Numbered from the stretch's first letter, positions 7,685 to 14,826 are shown. The stretch is DNA of 64,000 nucleotides from Saccharopolyspora sp. SCSIO 74807 (GCF_037023755.1 NZ_CP146100.1:2606501-2670500); one strand, 5' to 3'. Notes: generated by a model not told the origin, from the letters alone. Numbers and translations: made by a program.

Positions 7685-8404
7685 ATTCGAGTGCTGCGAC
7701 TCATCCCTTATCGGTTGCAAGCCATCCCTTATATGCTTCTTCATCATATCGACCATCCACTCCCAGCGATCAGGGTACGGTAATTCCACCAAGAATCCAT
7801 GGTTACACAGGTCGCCGTCACTATTGCGGCACCACTGCACGCCAGCAAGGTCAGTGAACTGAATCTCAATACCACGATGGGCAATCAAGCTACAGAAACT
7901 TTCAAAGCACGCACCTTTCAGTCGTTCGATCTCGTGCCCGAATTCTTCTTCGTGTTCAAGGTGGTCCATTCCGAGCGATGACAGAACTTCAGCGAAAAGA
8001 TCGTAAGAGTAGGCTCTTGCCCACTCGGTCGCACTGCGGTACCTGACCTCCTTGGCCTCGTTGGAGGGCACCACAACAGCTTCCAAGGTGTCCGGCCTGG
8101 TTCGAGTAGTTAACCGACAGGATAGGCCGAACACTGGAAGATTGCTAGCATTCAAGTAATTTACATATAATTCGCTCGCGACAGAATCTCCGCGATGCTC
8201 GATCCAAGCAGCTACTTTCGAAGCCTGCTCGCTCTTATCTTTCTCGTTACGTTCTTCCTGCGCATCGAGCGCAATCTGTGCTTGAGTTCTAGCCGCTCTC
8301 GCACTCCAGTGCGAGTTGTATGCCGTCCAGCTAGTAAAGATCAGAGCGCAGGACGCGACGATAGCCGATACCCAAGACGGTAGGTTTCCCAGCCAATCAG
8401 TCAC
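7655..8404 (-). CDS. Hypothetical single-pass membrane protein
   Basis: 249 aa from GTG 8404. One N-terminal membrane segment (WVSAIVASCALIFTSWTAY), then a charged coiled-coil stretch (about residues 30-65), then a cytosolic-looking domain ending with the motif IQFTDLAGVQWCRNSDG. That motif resembles the FTDxxGxxWxRDxxG signature common at the end of uncharacterised actinobacterial membrane proteins of mobile regions. Function unknown. It lies 18 bases after the gene at 8423 and probably shares its transcript. Confidence 0.65.
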   Translation of the reverse strand: MTDWLGNLPSWVSAIVASCALIFTSWTAYNSHWSARAARTQAQIALDAQEERNEKDKSEQASKVAAWIEHRGDSVASELYVNYLNASNLPVFGLSCRLTTRTRPDTLEAVVVPSNEAKEVRYRSATEWARAYSYDLFAEVLSSLGMDHLEHEEEFGHEIERLKGACFESFCSLIAHRGIEIQFTDLAGVQWCRNSDGDLCNHGFLVELPYPDRWEWMVDMMKKHIRDGLQPIRDESQHSNLGGPDQISD

Positions 8405-8422
8405 GTGATGATCGTAGCAGCG

Positions 8423-9010
8423 CTAGGAACCGAGTAGGTCGAAGTGGAACCCGATTGCCACGGCAAAGAACGCGAGCCATCGAGTCGTATTTGCATGTCG
8501 TCCGACTGTAAGCAGCTTGGATAGTATCCGCAATGACTGCCTAGTGACGTAGGGAATTGCAATTAAGAGGCCAACTGCGACGAACCCAACTAAAGGAATC
8601 GCAAGAAGAAGCAACAACGAAGACCTTGAGGAAACTTCATAGTAAAAAAGGAGCGCAAGAGGAAGCATGATCGCATAAACTACAAGAAACTCAACTAAGG
8701 CTGACTTGTTTTTCCCCTTGAGTCTCTGCGCCCAACTCTTGTACCCCTTAGCGGTTCTCTCTAGATTATCCGCGATTCGGAGCATCCGTTCCGGGCCGAT
8801 GAGGTCGAGCACTGCTGCCACACCGCCCGCGAATTGGAGAATCTTTCCGATTCGCGCCCACCACAGGAACGGAAGTCCCCACATAGCGAAGTCTTCAAGC
8901 TTTGCCCCGGACCCCCACAAGGTCCAGGCTTCGCAATAGTCCACTTCGACCAAGTTGCCTCCCAGGTTGAGAGGCAACTCTAGCGAATGATCAGTCTGCA
9001 AATGGCGCAT
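8423..9010 (-). CDS. Hypothetical multi-pass membrane protein
   Basis: 195 aa from ATG 9010. The N-terminal ~45 residues are polar or interfacial with several Trp. A weakly hydrophobic segment (residues ~57-73) is followed by LIGPERMLRIADNLERTAKGYKSW, a basic loop (KGKNKS), two adjacent membrane helices (about residues 105-125 and 130-150) and a last hydrophobic C-terminal helix. No known domain. Paired with 7655-8404, it may form a two-component membrane complex; no enzymatic motif supports more. Confidence 0.6.
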   Translation of the reverse strand: MRHLQTDHSLELPLNLGGNLVEVDYCEAWTLWGSGAKLEDFAMWGLPFLWWARIGKILQFAGGVAAVLDLIGPERMLRIADNLERTAKGYKSWAQRLKGKNKSALVEFLVVYAIMLPLALLFYYEVSSRSSLLLLLAIPLVGFVAVGLLIAIPYVTRQSLRILSKLLTVGRHANTTRWLAFFAVAIGFHFDLLGS

Positions 9011-9095
9011 ACCCTTGTTCCGTAATATGCAACAGATCGCCTTCTGACCTGTACACAGGATCGGGGGCGCTATACAGGCCGATCTCTGAGCACGC

Positions 9096-9113
9096 GGGGA
9101 GGACTCCCTCCCC
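9096..9113 (-). terminator. Hairpin after the zinc-binding gene 9119
   Basis: GGGGAGG (9096-9102) pairs with CCTCCCC (9107-9113), loop ACTC, just past the stop of the minus-strand gene at 9119. Likely end of the transcript covering 9119-9661; no T tract. Confidence 0.45.
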
Positions 9114-9118
9114 TGCCC

Positions 9119-9361
9119 TTAACGCTCCGACTTCTCTCGAAACACTCCTTCAACCTGCTCCACTGGAGGAGCCTCCATCCAAGAGGGCTTGAGACAGCCG
9201 CCATACTTACGTTGATGTGCCCTGAAAAGCTCCCAGCTAGACCACGAGACATGACATCGGGAACAGTGCTTGATGTCATCGCCAGTCCATCGAACGGCAC
9301 ACATGCGACAGCGATGCACACGCTCATTGACGCGCTGAGTTGGGTCCTGGATAAGTGGCAT
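9119..9361 (-). CDS. Small zinc-binding protein (FDXHR-like pattern)
   Basis: 80 aa from ATG 9361. The pattern CRMCAVRWTGDDIKHCSRCHV ... FRAHQRKYGGC (C-x2-C, HC-x2-CH, then F-x2-H-x-R and GC) resembles the small FDXHR-type putative zinc-binding proteins of actinobacteriophages and plasmids. The C-terminus is acidic and lacks structure. It lies 12 bases after the stop of 9374-9661, also Cys-rich, so the two are probably co-transcribed. Possible role: DNA or RNA binding or assembly with a nuclease; not shown by sequence. Confidence 0.6.
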   Translation of the reverse strand: MPLIQDPTQRVNERVHRCRMCAVRWTGDDIKHCSRCHVSWSSWELFRAHQRKYGGCLKPSWMEAPPVEQVEGVFREKSER

Positions 9362-9373
9362 ACTGAGTCTTTC

Positions 9374-9661
9374 TTAGCGTAAGCATTTGGCTTGGAAGTG
9401 CCATAGCCGTTCTTCTTGGTCGGACTTTTTATCGGAGTGAGAGACGTAGACCTCCGCGCAGTAGGGGCACTGCGATGTCTTCGGGTCTTGTTGGAACCGA
9501 CACATAGAGCACAGTCGCTCTCGCTTCCGTTTGCGGTACTCCTTTCCGCATCGGAGGCACTTCCGGATCGCTCGGCAATCATCACACTGAGACCGGCGGT
9601 TTCCGTGGGTATATATCTCCCGTCCGCAGAGGCAAAGCTTGGTAAGTGGTGGAGCTAGCAC
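9374..9661 (-). CDS. Small multi-zinc-knuckle protein
   Basis: 95 aa from GTG 9661 with SD AAGGGAGAA about 9 bases upstream. Three Cys modules in order: CLCG...CDDC, CLRCGKEY...CSMC, and CPYC followed by a His-containing stretch ending HFQAKC. A very basic linker (RKRKRER) lies between modules 2 and 3, suggesting nucleic-acid binding. Family not recognised. First gene of a two-gene minus-strand unit with 9119-9361. Confidence 0.6.
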   Translation of the reverse strand: MLAPPLTKLCLCGREIYTHGNRRSQCDDCRAIRKCLRCGKEYRKRKRERLCSMCRFQQDPKTSQCPYCAEVYVSHSDKKSDQEERLWHFQAKCLR

Positions 9662-9791
9662 AATGCTGGTTCTCCCTTCCTGGTCAGAGAATCCCTAAAT
9701 CCCTTCGAGATCTAAACTGGAGCGGTGGGCCTGGGTGGGTTTTTCGGGGTTTAGAGAATCTCTCAGGGCTTCTCAGAGCTTGATAGAGCAA

Positions 9792-9817
9792 GGGGACCGC
9801 CCACCTAGAGCGGCCCC
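9792..9817 (-). terminator. Hairpin terminator of the 9834-10983 operon
   Basis: GGGGACCGC (9792-9800) pairs with GCGGCCCC (9810-9817) with one bulged A, 17 bases beyond the stop of the minus-strand gene at 9834. On the minus strand the stem is followed by a short T-containing stretch. Confidence 0.5.
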
Positions 9818-9833
9818 CGAAGAGACGAGGTGA

Positions 9834-10040
9834 TTACCAGCGTCCACCTCGTCCGCGCTCTATTTCGACTCGAAGAAGATGCCCTGCCGATGCCTTCCTC
9901 TGCCGATCATCAACGAACCCCTGAGTTGGATCATGTGCGGGCTGACTTTCTTGGGAAGATTCTTCTTCCTCTGGAGCCGTCGTCTCCGACTTGCCGTCAC
10001 GGAGAAAACGGGCGAAGAAATCCTTGGGGTCCTCACTCAT
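9834..10040 (-). CDS. Small acidic hypothetical protein, coupled to 10037
   Basis: 68 aa. N-terminal motif MSEDPKDFFARFLRDGKSE is a likely amphipathic helix; the middle is acidic and Ser-rich (EEEESSQES), the end basic (ERGRGGRW). The start ATG shares four bases (ATGA, 10037-10040) with the stop of the upstream gene, so translation is coupled. Unknown function. Charge segregation suggests an adaptor or scaffold-like partner for the 253-aa protein. Confidence 0.6.
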   Translation of the reverse strand: MSEDPKDFFARFLRDGKSETTAPEEEESSQESQPAHDPTQGFVDDRQRKASAGHLLRVEIERGRGGRW

Positions 10041-10798
10041 GCTGCTTCCTTACCAACCGGATTACGTTCGGCGGCATCCGCCGGGTGAATCAGGTTCACT
10101 GGAATGTGGTTGTGAACCAACGTGACGAACGGATCGAGCGGGCTATAGGGGTTAATGCCCACCTGGTGACTCGCGGAGAGCTGCCTAGCTGCGTCCAAGT
10201 ACGCTTGCTGCGACGCAGGCTCTCCAAGCTGAAAGACAGCGATCCCAAATCCGTCTTGCTTGTTGGCAGTCAAGTACCCCAACGATCGAGAGACGCTGTT
10301 ATAAGCTCTCCAGTAGCGCCGCATTTCAGCGGCGGAGGTAGTTGCCTGGTTGAGGTTCTCGAAGTCCTCCGAACCCAGTTGCCAGGTGGACGTGATCTCC
10401 ATGTTGGGCAGCTTGCCTACGGCCTCACTGAACTTCGGCACCAGAGCATTGAAGTTAATGCAAAGCGCCTCAAAGATTCGGCCCTCATCAGCAAAGAGCG
10501 CATCAAAGAGATTTCGGAACTTAGCAGTCTGCATGTCCTGCTGGAAGTTCAAGTTGTCCCATGCAAGAACTTCCACCGCGTAGGCACGGGCAAGCTCATT
10601 GGCTGCTTCGGAAAACTCCTCCGCTGCTGCCTCCCTGAGACGCTTCTGAGCCCTGGGCACCGCACTACGGTCAGCGGCTGCCTTGGCGTAGGTGACAGCC
10701 TCAAGGAGGCGCGCTGAGGGTTCGATATCGGCTTCCCGGAGAATGTCCGGGATCTTCTGGAGGGTCTGGATCTGTGCTGCTTGCTGGATATCGGTCAT
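10037..10798 (-). CDS. Hypothetical helical protein, middle gene of coupled operon
   Basis: 253 aa from ATG 10798 with strong SD AGGAAAGGAA 6-8 bases upstream. Predominantly helical by composition: an Ala/Glu-rich N-terminal half, a central stretch with many aromatic residues (NLNFQQDMQTAKFRNLFDALF), and a C-terminal segment ending near HIPVNLIHP. No nucleotide-binding, membrane or catalytic motif seen. Overlaps both neighbours by ATGA. Not recognised; a structural or assembly role in the element is a guess. Confidence 0.6.
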   Translation of the reverse strand: MTDIQQAAQIQTLQKIPDILREADIEPSARLLEAVTYAKAAADRSAVPRAQKRLREAAAEEFSEAANELARAYAVEVLAWDNLNFQQDMQTAKFRNLFDALFADEGRIFEALCINFNALVPKFSEAVGKLPNMEITSTWQLGSEDFENLNQATTSAAEMRRYWRAYNSVSRSLGYLTANKQDGFGIAVFQLGEPASQQAYLDAARQLSASHQVGINPYSPLDPFVTLVHNHIPVNLIHPADAAERNPVGKEAA

Positions 10799-10983
10799 GA
10801 TGAGTTCCTTTCCTGGTCGTTCGGTACTGCGGTAGCTGAGCCGTACTCAGCAAGCCATTGGGCACGCTTACGCGCCTGTGACTCCCTCGCCCGCTTGTTC
10901 TTGCAGTGGCGGCAGCGAGCCGTTCCATATATCCAATACGTATTTGTAGGGGTGCGGGAGCACCCGCACCGGAAGGTATCCAT
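10795..10983 (-). CDS. Small Cys-rich protein, first gene of coupled operon
   Basis: 62 aa from ATG 10983, chosen because GGAG lies 7 bases upstream; a GTG nine codons earlier has no such site. Pattern FRCGCSRTPT ... RCRHCKNKRARESQARKRAQW: C-x-C, then C-x2-C, followed by a strongly basic helix, as in small zinc-binding DNA- or RNA-binding proteins. The stop overlaps the start of the 253-aa gene by ATGA. Function unknown. Confidence 0.6.
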   Translation of the reverse strand: MDTFRCGCSRTPTNTYWIYGTARCRHCKNKRARESQARKRAQWLAEYGSATAVPNDQERNSS

Positions 10984-11010
10984 GTTCACGCTCCTGTAGA
11001 TGGTCAGCAC

Positions 11011-11511
11011 TGGACAAATAGAGAAACCCCTTCCGGCCCGATGATCCGGAAGGGGCTGCCGTAGGAAGGTGAGATATCCTTACGGAGTCAGGACAGGCAC
11101 AGAAGTCCGGAATACACAGGGGCAAGGCCGCTAAAGGAGGAAACGCGGCTTTGCCTCCTGCGGAGCAGCGCAACAGCATGGGCTGCTCGCGCTCTATCCG
11201 GCCGTGTTCTCATCGGCCGGATATTTCACATAACCCAAGATTATTTGATTCAGAGTATTTCAACCGGCCTACGGCCGGAGATGCTACATTACTAGGAGTT
11301 AGTACTTAGATTGAGTATGACAACAGGACAACGGATTGGAAGACAGGTCCCCCTACCCCCAAAAAATCTCAGATAGAGCTGGGGTAGGAGAATCCACCTT
11401 CCGATCCGTGTCAGGGTGTCACCATGACAGGCAGGTATCCGGTGGCCGCATTCGAGCTAGCTCCTAGCTCTGGACTTCGAACAGGCCCAGCCTTACGGCT
11501 GTGACAGAGGC
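11011..11511. other. 500-bp noncoding region packed with hairpins
   Basis: No convincing gene. Successive inverted repeats: 11027-11036/11046-11055 (10 bp); 11121-11131/11145-11155 (11 bp, one G-U, loop containing AAAGGAGG); 11163-11169/11182-11188 (7 bp); 11195-11204/11214-11223 (10 bp); CCGGCC/GGCCGG around 11264-11278; and 11352-11359/11381-11388 (8 bp). Possibilities: replication or transfer origin, structured leader RNA for the minus-strand operon, or tandem terminators. Confidence 0.6.
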
Positions 11512-12552
11512 TCACCGCCCAGTGAGCTTGTCCCCAGAGGTATTCACCCTCCATAGGTATAGATTATTCGGACACTTTGGGTTCTGACCTGGAATTATCT
11601 GTGCCGCCAGCCATGTTCTCAGAACGTCAGGATCATCAGCTCCTGTAGCCTTCATGGCTCGCTGAGCATCTACCTTCATGCACAGCAACTCTTCCCACTC
11701 AGGCTGATCCAGGTAGGCTGGTAGCTCGGACCAATCGGTCTCATACTTGGATTCCCTTCCTGGCTCCGGAAGGCATCGCTGAATAGCTGGAGAAGTCTCA
11801 GGAGCGGTTGTGTCCCACCAGAAGGGTTCAAGAGCTGTCAGAGGATCTCGCGTACAGGTGAAGTAACGACGTTTGCGGTTGTCATCCCAGATCGTCCTGA
11901 AGCTTCCCTGTACTGCTGGAAGTTCGCCACGGGCTGTTCTGCCAACGTCGAGCGGAGGAGCAAGGAGATTATGGTCATCACGTTCCCGGTACCATTCTTC
12001 AACCCTACTCCTATCACGAGCAAACGGAAAACGATGTTGGGCGCCTGAATCTCGGTGATCATCATACGGCGGGAGCCCTTCAATTCCTAGCTCATTAGGG
12101 AGTGTCCAGACTGACCCTGACGGTATCCAGCTAGCTCCTTCGCGCAGGTGGTCGCCACGTTGAGTATGGCGATACTCGTGTGACCACCTCTGCGTGGCCT
12201 TCGTTCGTTCTACTTGCTCCTTCAGCGGCATCGGTTGGTATGCGCTCGGGGCAATATACCCCTCCTTGGTTTGTGGCGGTCGAGATACATTCGGTCTGCG
12301 AACGCGACAGGGATACTCCTCACCTGGTGGGTTATGCCAGGCTTGCCCTTGAGTTTCTGCTTTCTTGAATCCCTCCCTCTGCTGGTGATTTCTTGCACGA
12401 CTCTTAGCGCGATTGAGGTTGTCCAACTTCTTTTTGTGTTTTGGGCTACAGGTTCGTGGTGGGCGACCGCCCTTCGATGTATAGGAAAATGGCCGTCCGC
12501 ACGGGGGCCAGGCACAAACAGCACTCCTGATCTTGCTCTTAGTGGCGCCCAT
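11512..12552 (-). CDS. Hypothetical protein with N-terminal zinc finger, coupled to xis
   Basis: 346 aa from ATG 12552, which overlaps the xis stop by one base (TGATG). A GTG six codons upstream would also fit the frame. Residues ~13-35 read CAWPPCGRPF ... RPPRTCSPKHKKKL, the C-x4-C-G ... C-x3-H/K type finger seen in actinobacterial mobile-element and regulatory proteins, followed by a basic helix. The rest is rich in Arg, Trp and Pro with no recognised catalytic motif. Co-expression with xis suggests a role in excision, replication or regulation of the element; none is demonstrated. Confidence 0.65.
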   Translation of the reverse strand: MGATKSKIRSAVCAWPPCGRPFSYTSKGGRPPRTCSPKHKKKLDNLNRAKSRARNHQQREGFKKAETQGQAWHNPPGEEYPCRVRRPNVSRPPQTKEGYIAPSAYQPMPLKEQVERTKATQRWSHEYRHTQRGDHLREGASWIPSGSVWTLPNELGIEGLPPYDDHRDSGAQHRFPFARDRSRVEEWYRERDDHNLLAPPLDVGRTARGELPAVQGSFRTIWDDNRKRRYFTCTRDPLTALEPFWWDTTAPETSPAIQRCLPEPGRESKYETDWSELPAYLDQPEWEELLCMKVDAQRAMKATGADDPDVLRTWLAAQIIPGQNPKCPNNLYLWRVNTSGDKLTGR

Positions 12553-12740
12553 CAGTCGCCGGTCTCCCACTCCTGCGCCAAGCGCTCAACATCCCTCAAC
12601 CTGAACCTCAGCGCTCCGCTCGTTCCGCCACCGATACGGACTCCTTTGAGCTGCCACATTTTCCAGTTCTGATAGACGGTTTTTGGAGCCACACCCAGGT
12701 GTTCGGCCACGTCCTCCACGGTCATAAGTCGGCTGGTCAT
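12552..12740 (-). CDS. Excisionase-like MerR/AlpA-type HTH protein
   Basis: 62 aa from ATG 12740 with SD GGAGGAG 8 bases upstream. MTVEDVAEHLGVAPKTVYQNW is the helix-turn-helix of the AlpA/Xis family; it is followed by GVRIGGGTSGALRFRLRDVERLAQEW, the wing with R-F and an ending helix. These proteins act as recombination directionality factors for tyrosine integrases. Divergent from the regulator-integrase operon and translationally coupled to the 346-aa gene. Confidence 0.8.
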   Translation of the reverse strand: MTSRLMTVEDVAEHLGVAPKTVYQNWKMWQLKGVRIGGGTSGALRFRLRDVERLAQEWETGD

Positions 12741-12800
12741 TGCCTGTTCTCCTCCTCTACCTATCCGGGCGTGTCCCGGAGCTGCCCCCACCAGACATGC

Positions 12801-12858
12801 CCAACCTAGGGGTGTCAAGACGTGTGCGGTCGTTACTTCCATGCTTGACCAACCTAGG
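12801..12858. promoter_or_regulatory. Direct repeats CCAACCTAGG in the divergent control region
   Basis: CCAACCTAGG at 12801-12810 and again at 12849-12858, 48 bases apart, between the divergent xis and regulator-int transcripts. Each copy includes the palindrome CCTAGG. Likely operators for one of the three HTH proteins of the element. Confidence 0.5.
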
Positions 12859-12881
12859 TATGGCGGTCTACGGTGCGAGCC

Positions 12882-13433
12882 ATGGAGGAGGAGAACAGCC
12901 GCAGGCAGCCACCACGGGTAGGCATCGCACAAGATATTTGGCCCTGGCAGGTGAGCATGGAATGGCCGAAAGACGTAGACCAAGGAGGACCCTGGTATCT
13001 GGCAATTCGCCCCCACCCTGGGGCTAGCGACGAGGAGCTAGCCGGAGGGCTGTCCTCAACCGTGCTCAGGAAGCTGGACTTCAAGAAAGCTGCTGAGGAA
13101 TGGCGAGAGGTCTCAAAATCAGAAGGTTCCTTTGAGCTAACTCAAGCAATGCTGGATGAGGTCTCCTCTACGCTAAAGGATGCTTCGAAAGAAGGGGTCA
13201 CTGACGAGTATCTGTCGTTCTTGGCATACCTCTACGTTGAGTTTGTCCAACTGGGATTTCAGCCCGTGACAACGAACCTTGCAGAACTTGCCGGTAGGCG
13301 GCCGGAAACGATACGTGCCCACCTCAAATCCGCCCGAACTCAAGGACTTCTTACGGCTGTGAAGGGCAGAGCCGGAGGAAAGCTTACTGGTAAGGCTCAG
13401 GAGATTCTTGCTTCAATGAAGGATGAAAGCTAA
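12882..13433 (+). CDS. Winged-helix regulator upstream of the integrase
   Basis: 183 aa from ATG 12882; GTG 12873 is an alternative. The N-terminal ~85 residues have no recognised fold. Residues ~110-175 form a helix-turn-helix with wing: YLSFLAYLYVEFVQLG, then LAELAGRRPETIRAHLKSARTQGLLT and a basic wing. This arrangement is common in actinobacterial element genes just before the integrase. Stop TAA directly abuts the integrase ATG, so the two are one operon. Probable role: control of integration or lysogeny-like maintenance. Confidence 0.65.
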   Translation: MEEENSRRQPPRVGIAQDIWPWQVSMEWPKDVDQGGPWYLAIRPHPGASDEELAGGLSSTVLRKLDFKKAAEEWREVSKSEGSFELTQAMLDEVSSTLKDASKEGVTDEYLSFLAYLYVEFVQLGFQPVTTNLAELAGRRPETIRAHLKSARTQGLLTAVKGRAGGKLTGKAQEILASMKDES

Positions 13434-14645
13434 ATGGCTACTGTTTGGCAGAAGTGCAGAGATGGCTACCCGAAAAGAACTGATCCGCCGTGTGAGGGTC
13501 CGAAGTGCGGGCACCCTTGGACTGTCCGTTATCGGGAACCGGGTGGGCGGACTGCGAAGCAGCGTGAGAAGTCGTTCCCAAGGAAGAAGGAGGCAGATGC
13601 GTACGCCTCGAAGGTTGAGAACGACAAGAATGAAGGCGTCTACCTTGATCCGAAACGGGGAGCGATTACGCTTCGGGCCTGGGCCGAGCAATGGCTAGGA
13701 CAGATCATCGTAGGCGAGTCCACTCGGAGGAACTACGAAGGGTTCATTGAGAAGTGGCTAGTTCCGAATATTGGACGTAAGACGCTCTCGGGTCTTACCG
13801 CGTCGGACGTACAGAGCTTGGTAAACAAGATGCACCGCTCTGGACTGGCTGCTTCGACTATCAGCGACCGGCTTAATCCGCTACGAGCGATGATGCGGGC
13901 CGCCATTCGTGAGAAGAGGATTGCCGACAGCCCCTGTGAAGGGGTCACGTTGCCTCGCAGGGGGACCAGCGCGGTAGGTGAGGATGAGATCCCTACACTG
14001 GAGCAGGTGCACGCGATTGCGCGGAACATCAGCGGTCAGTATGCGCTGAGTATCTGGCTGATGGCGGGTGCTGGTCTCCGGATCAGTGAGGCGCTGGGCT
14101 TCTCGGTTGACTGCGACAGGGGAGACTTCCTGCGGTCGCGGCGGCAGGTTAGTTCCAAGGCCAATCAAGGTGATTGCCGGACACGGTTGGTCCCGCTGAA
14201 GCATCGGACGGAGGATGAGTACCGGGACGTTCCGCTACCGCCCTTCCTGTCCGCTGAGATCGAAGCTCATATTGATCAGTGGGGTGTGACAGATGTGGAA
14301 GGGTTTCAGGTTCTCTTTGCCCCACGTGAGCGAGGCAAAGGAACCATGCCTACCGCTACGACGTATGGCTACCACTGGCGGAAGGCTCTGGAGGCTGCTG
14401 GCCTGACCGTGTTGGTAGACGGGAAGGTGAAGCCCTTGTTCACCCCGCATTCCCTACGACACTTCTTCGCCTCGACTGCGCTTGGTGGGGGCGTGCCGCT
14501 GCTGGAGGTGTCCCGGTGGCTTGGGCACCGCTCGATCAAGGTCACGGCTGATACCTACGGGCACCTGACCCCGGACGCCCCGGAGAGGTTCCGGACGGTC
14601 ATGCAGGATGCTCTACGGCCAGCGCTCAAGGCAGTTGCGAGCTGA
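13434..14645 (+). CDS. int: Tyrosine recombinase / site-specific integrase
   Basis: 403 aa. Basic N-terminal arm-binding region (~1-75), SAM-like core-binding domain (~80-165) and catalytic domain with Arg216 (AGLRISEALG), HSLRH (His339, Arg342), GHRSIKV (His365) and nucleophile Tyr375 (TYGHL). All catalytic positions are intact, so the protein should be active. It ends 82 bases before the right core repeat, the usual placement next to the attachment site. The target, the 3' end of ychF, follows from the flanking repeats. Confidence 0.94.
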   Translation: MATVWQKCRDGYPKRTDPPCEGPKCGHPWTVRYREPGGRTAKQREKSFPRKKEADAYASKVENDKNEGVYLDPKRGAITLRAWAEQWLGQIIVGESTRRNYEGFIEKWLVPNIGRKTLSGLTASDVQSLVNKMHRSGLAASTISDRLNPLRAMMRAAIREKRIADSPCEGVTLPRRGTSAVGEDEIPTLEQVHAIARNISGQYALSIWLMAGAGLRISEALGFSVDCDRGDFLRSRRQVSSKANQGDCRTRLVPLKHRTEDEYRDVPLPPFLSAEIEAHIDQWGVTDVEGFQVLFAPRERGKGTMPTATTYGYHWRKALEAAGLTVLVDGKVKPLFTPHSLRHFFASTALGGGVPLLEVSRWLGHRSIKVTADTYGHLTPDAPERFRTVMQDALRPALKAVAS

Positions 14646-14647
14646 CA

Positions 14648-14680
14648 TGTGCTGACCCGTGCTGGTTCTGTGCTGACCCG
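14648..14680 (+). other. Candidate integrase arm-type sites, right arm
   Basis: TGTGCTGACCCG occurs at 14648-14659 and 14669-14680, exactly 21 bases apart (two helical turns), between int and the right core. The shared GTGCTGAC also occurs at 4592. Spacing and position fit arm sites bound by the integrase N-terminus. Confidence 0.5.
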
Positions 14681-14727
14681 GAAAGATCGACATCTCATCT
14701 TTGCAGGTCAGAGCATATGGGGTAGAT

Positions 14728-14744
14728 GTTCCGCTTCAACGTGT
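14728..14744 (+). repeat. attR core, 17-bp direct repeat
   Basis: Identical to the ychF 3' end at 4452-4468 and followed by GA, completing GTG TGA, the original ychF stop. It is the remnant of the uninterrupted chromosome and shows the insertion polarity. The 270 bases from here to 15014 hold no gene that I can support. Confidence 0.93.
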
Positions 14745-14826
14745 GAGGCCGCTGGAGTTTCGCGGTGGCGCGTCCCGCGGCAATTCGGTTTCGCGGCGCA
14801 ACCCGACCGGTTCATTGTCGATCGGT

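Larger units (their letters stand above)
4452..14744. mobile_element. Integrative element inserted in the 3' end of ychF (~10.3 kb)
   Basis: Bounded by a perfect 17-bp direct repeat (4452-4468 and 14728-14744). The interior has visibly lower GC and different codon use from the chromosome. A tyrosine recombinase (13434-14645) sits beside the right boundary, with a divergent excisionase-like gene (12552-12740). Cargo: a type VII-like secreted hydrolase module, membrane proteins, small Cys-rich proteins and unknown coupled genes. I see no FtsK/Tra translocase, no Rep or prim-pol protein and no phage structural gene. A standard actinomycete conjugative element or full prophage is therefore not supported. 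A satellite, a mobilisable element or a decayed element are all possible. Confidence 0.9.

Noticed and set aside
4452-14744. Standard actinomycete integrative conjugative element (AICE) or complete prophage
   Set aside because: No FtsK/SpoIIIE-type Tra protein, no RepSA/RepAM/prim-pol, and no terminase, portal or capsid protein was recognised among the genes.
14728-14744. tRNA gene as attachment site
   Set aside because: No cloverleaf or T-loop sequence near either boundary; the core belongs to the ychF coding end.
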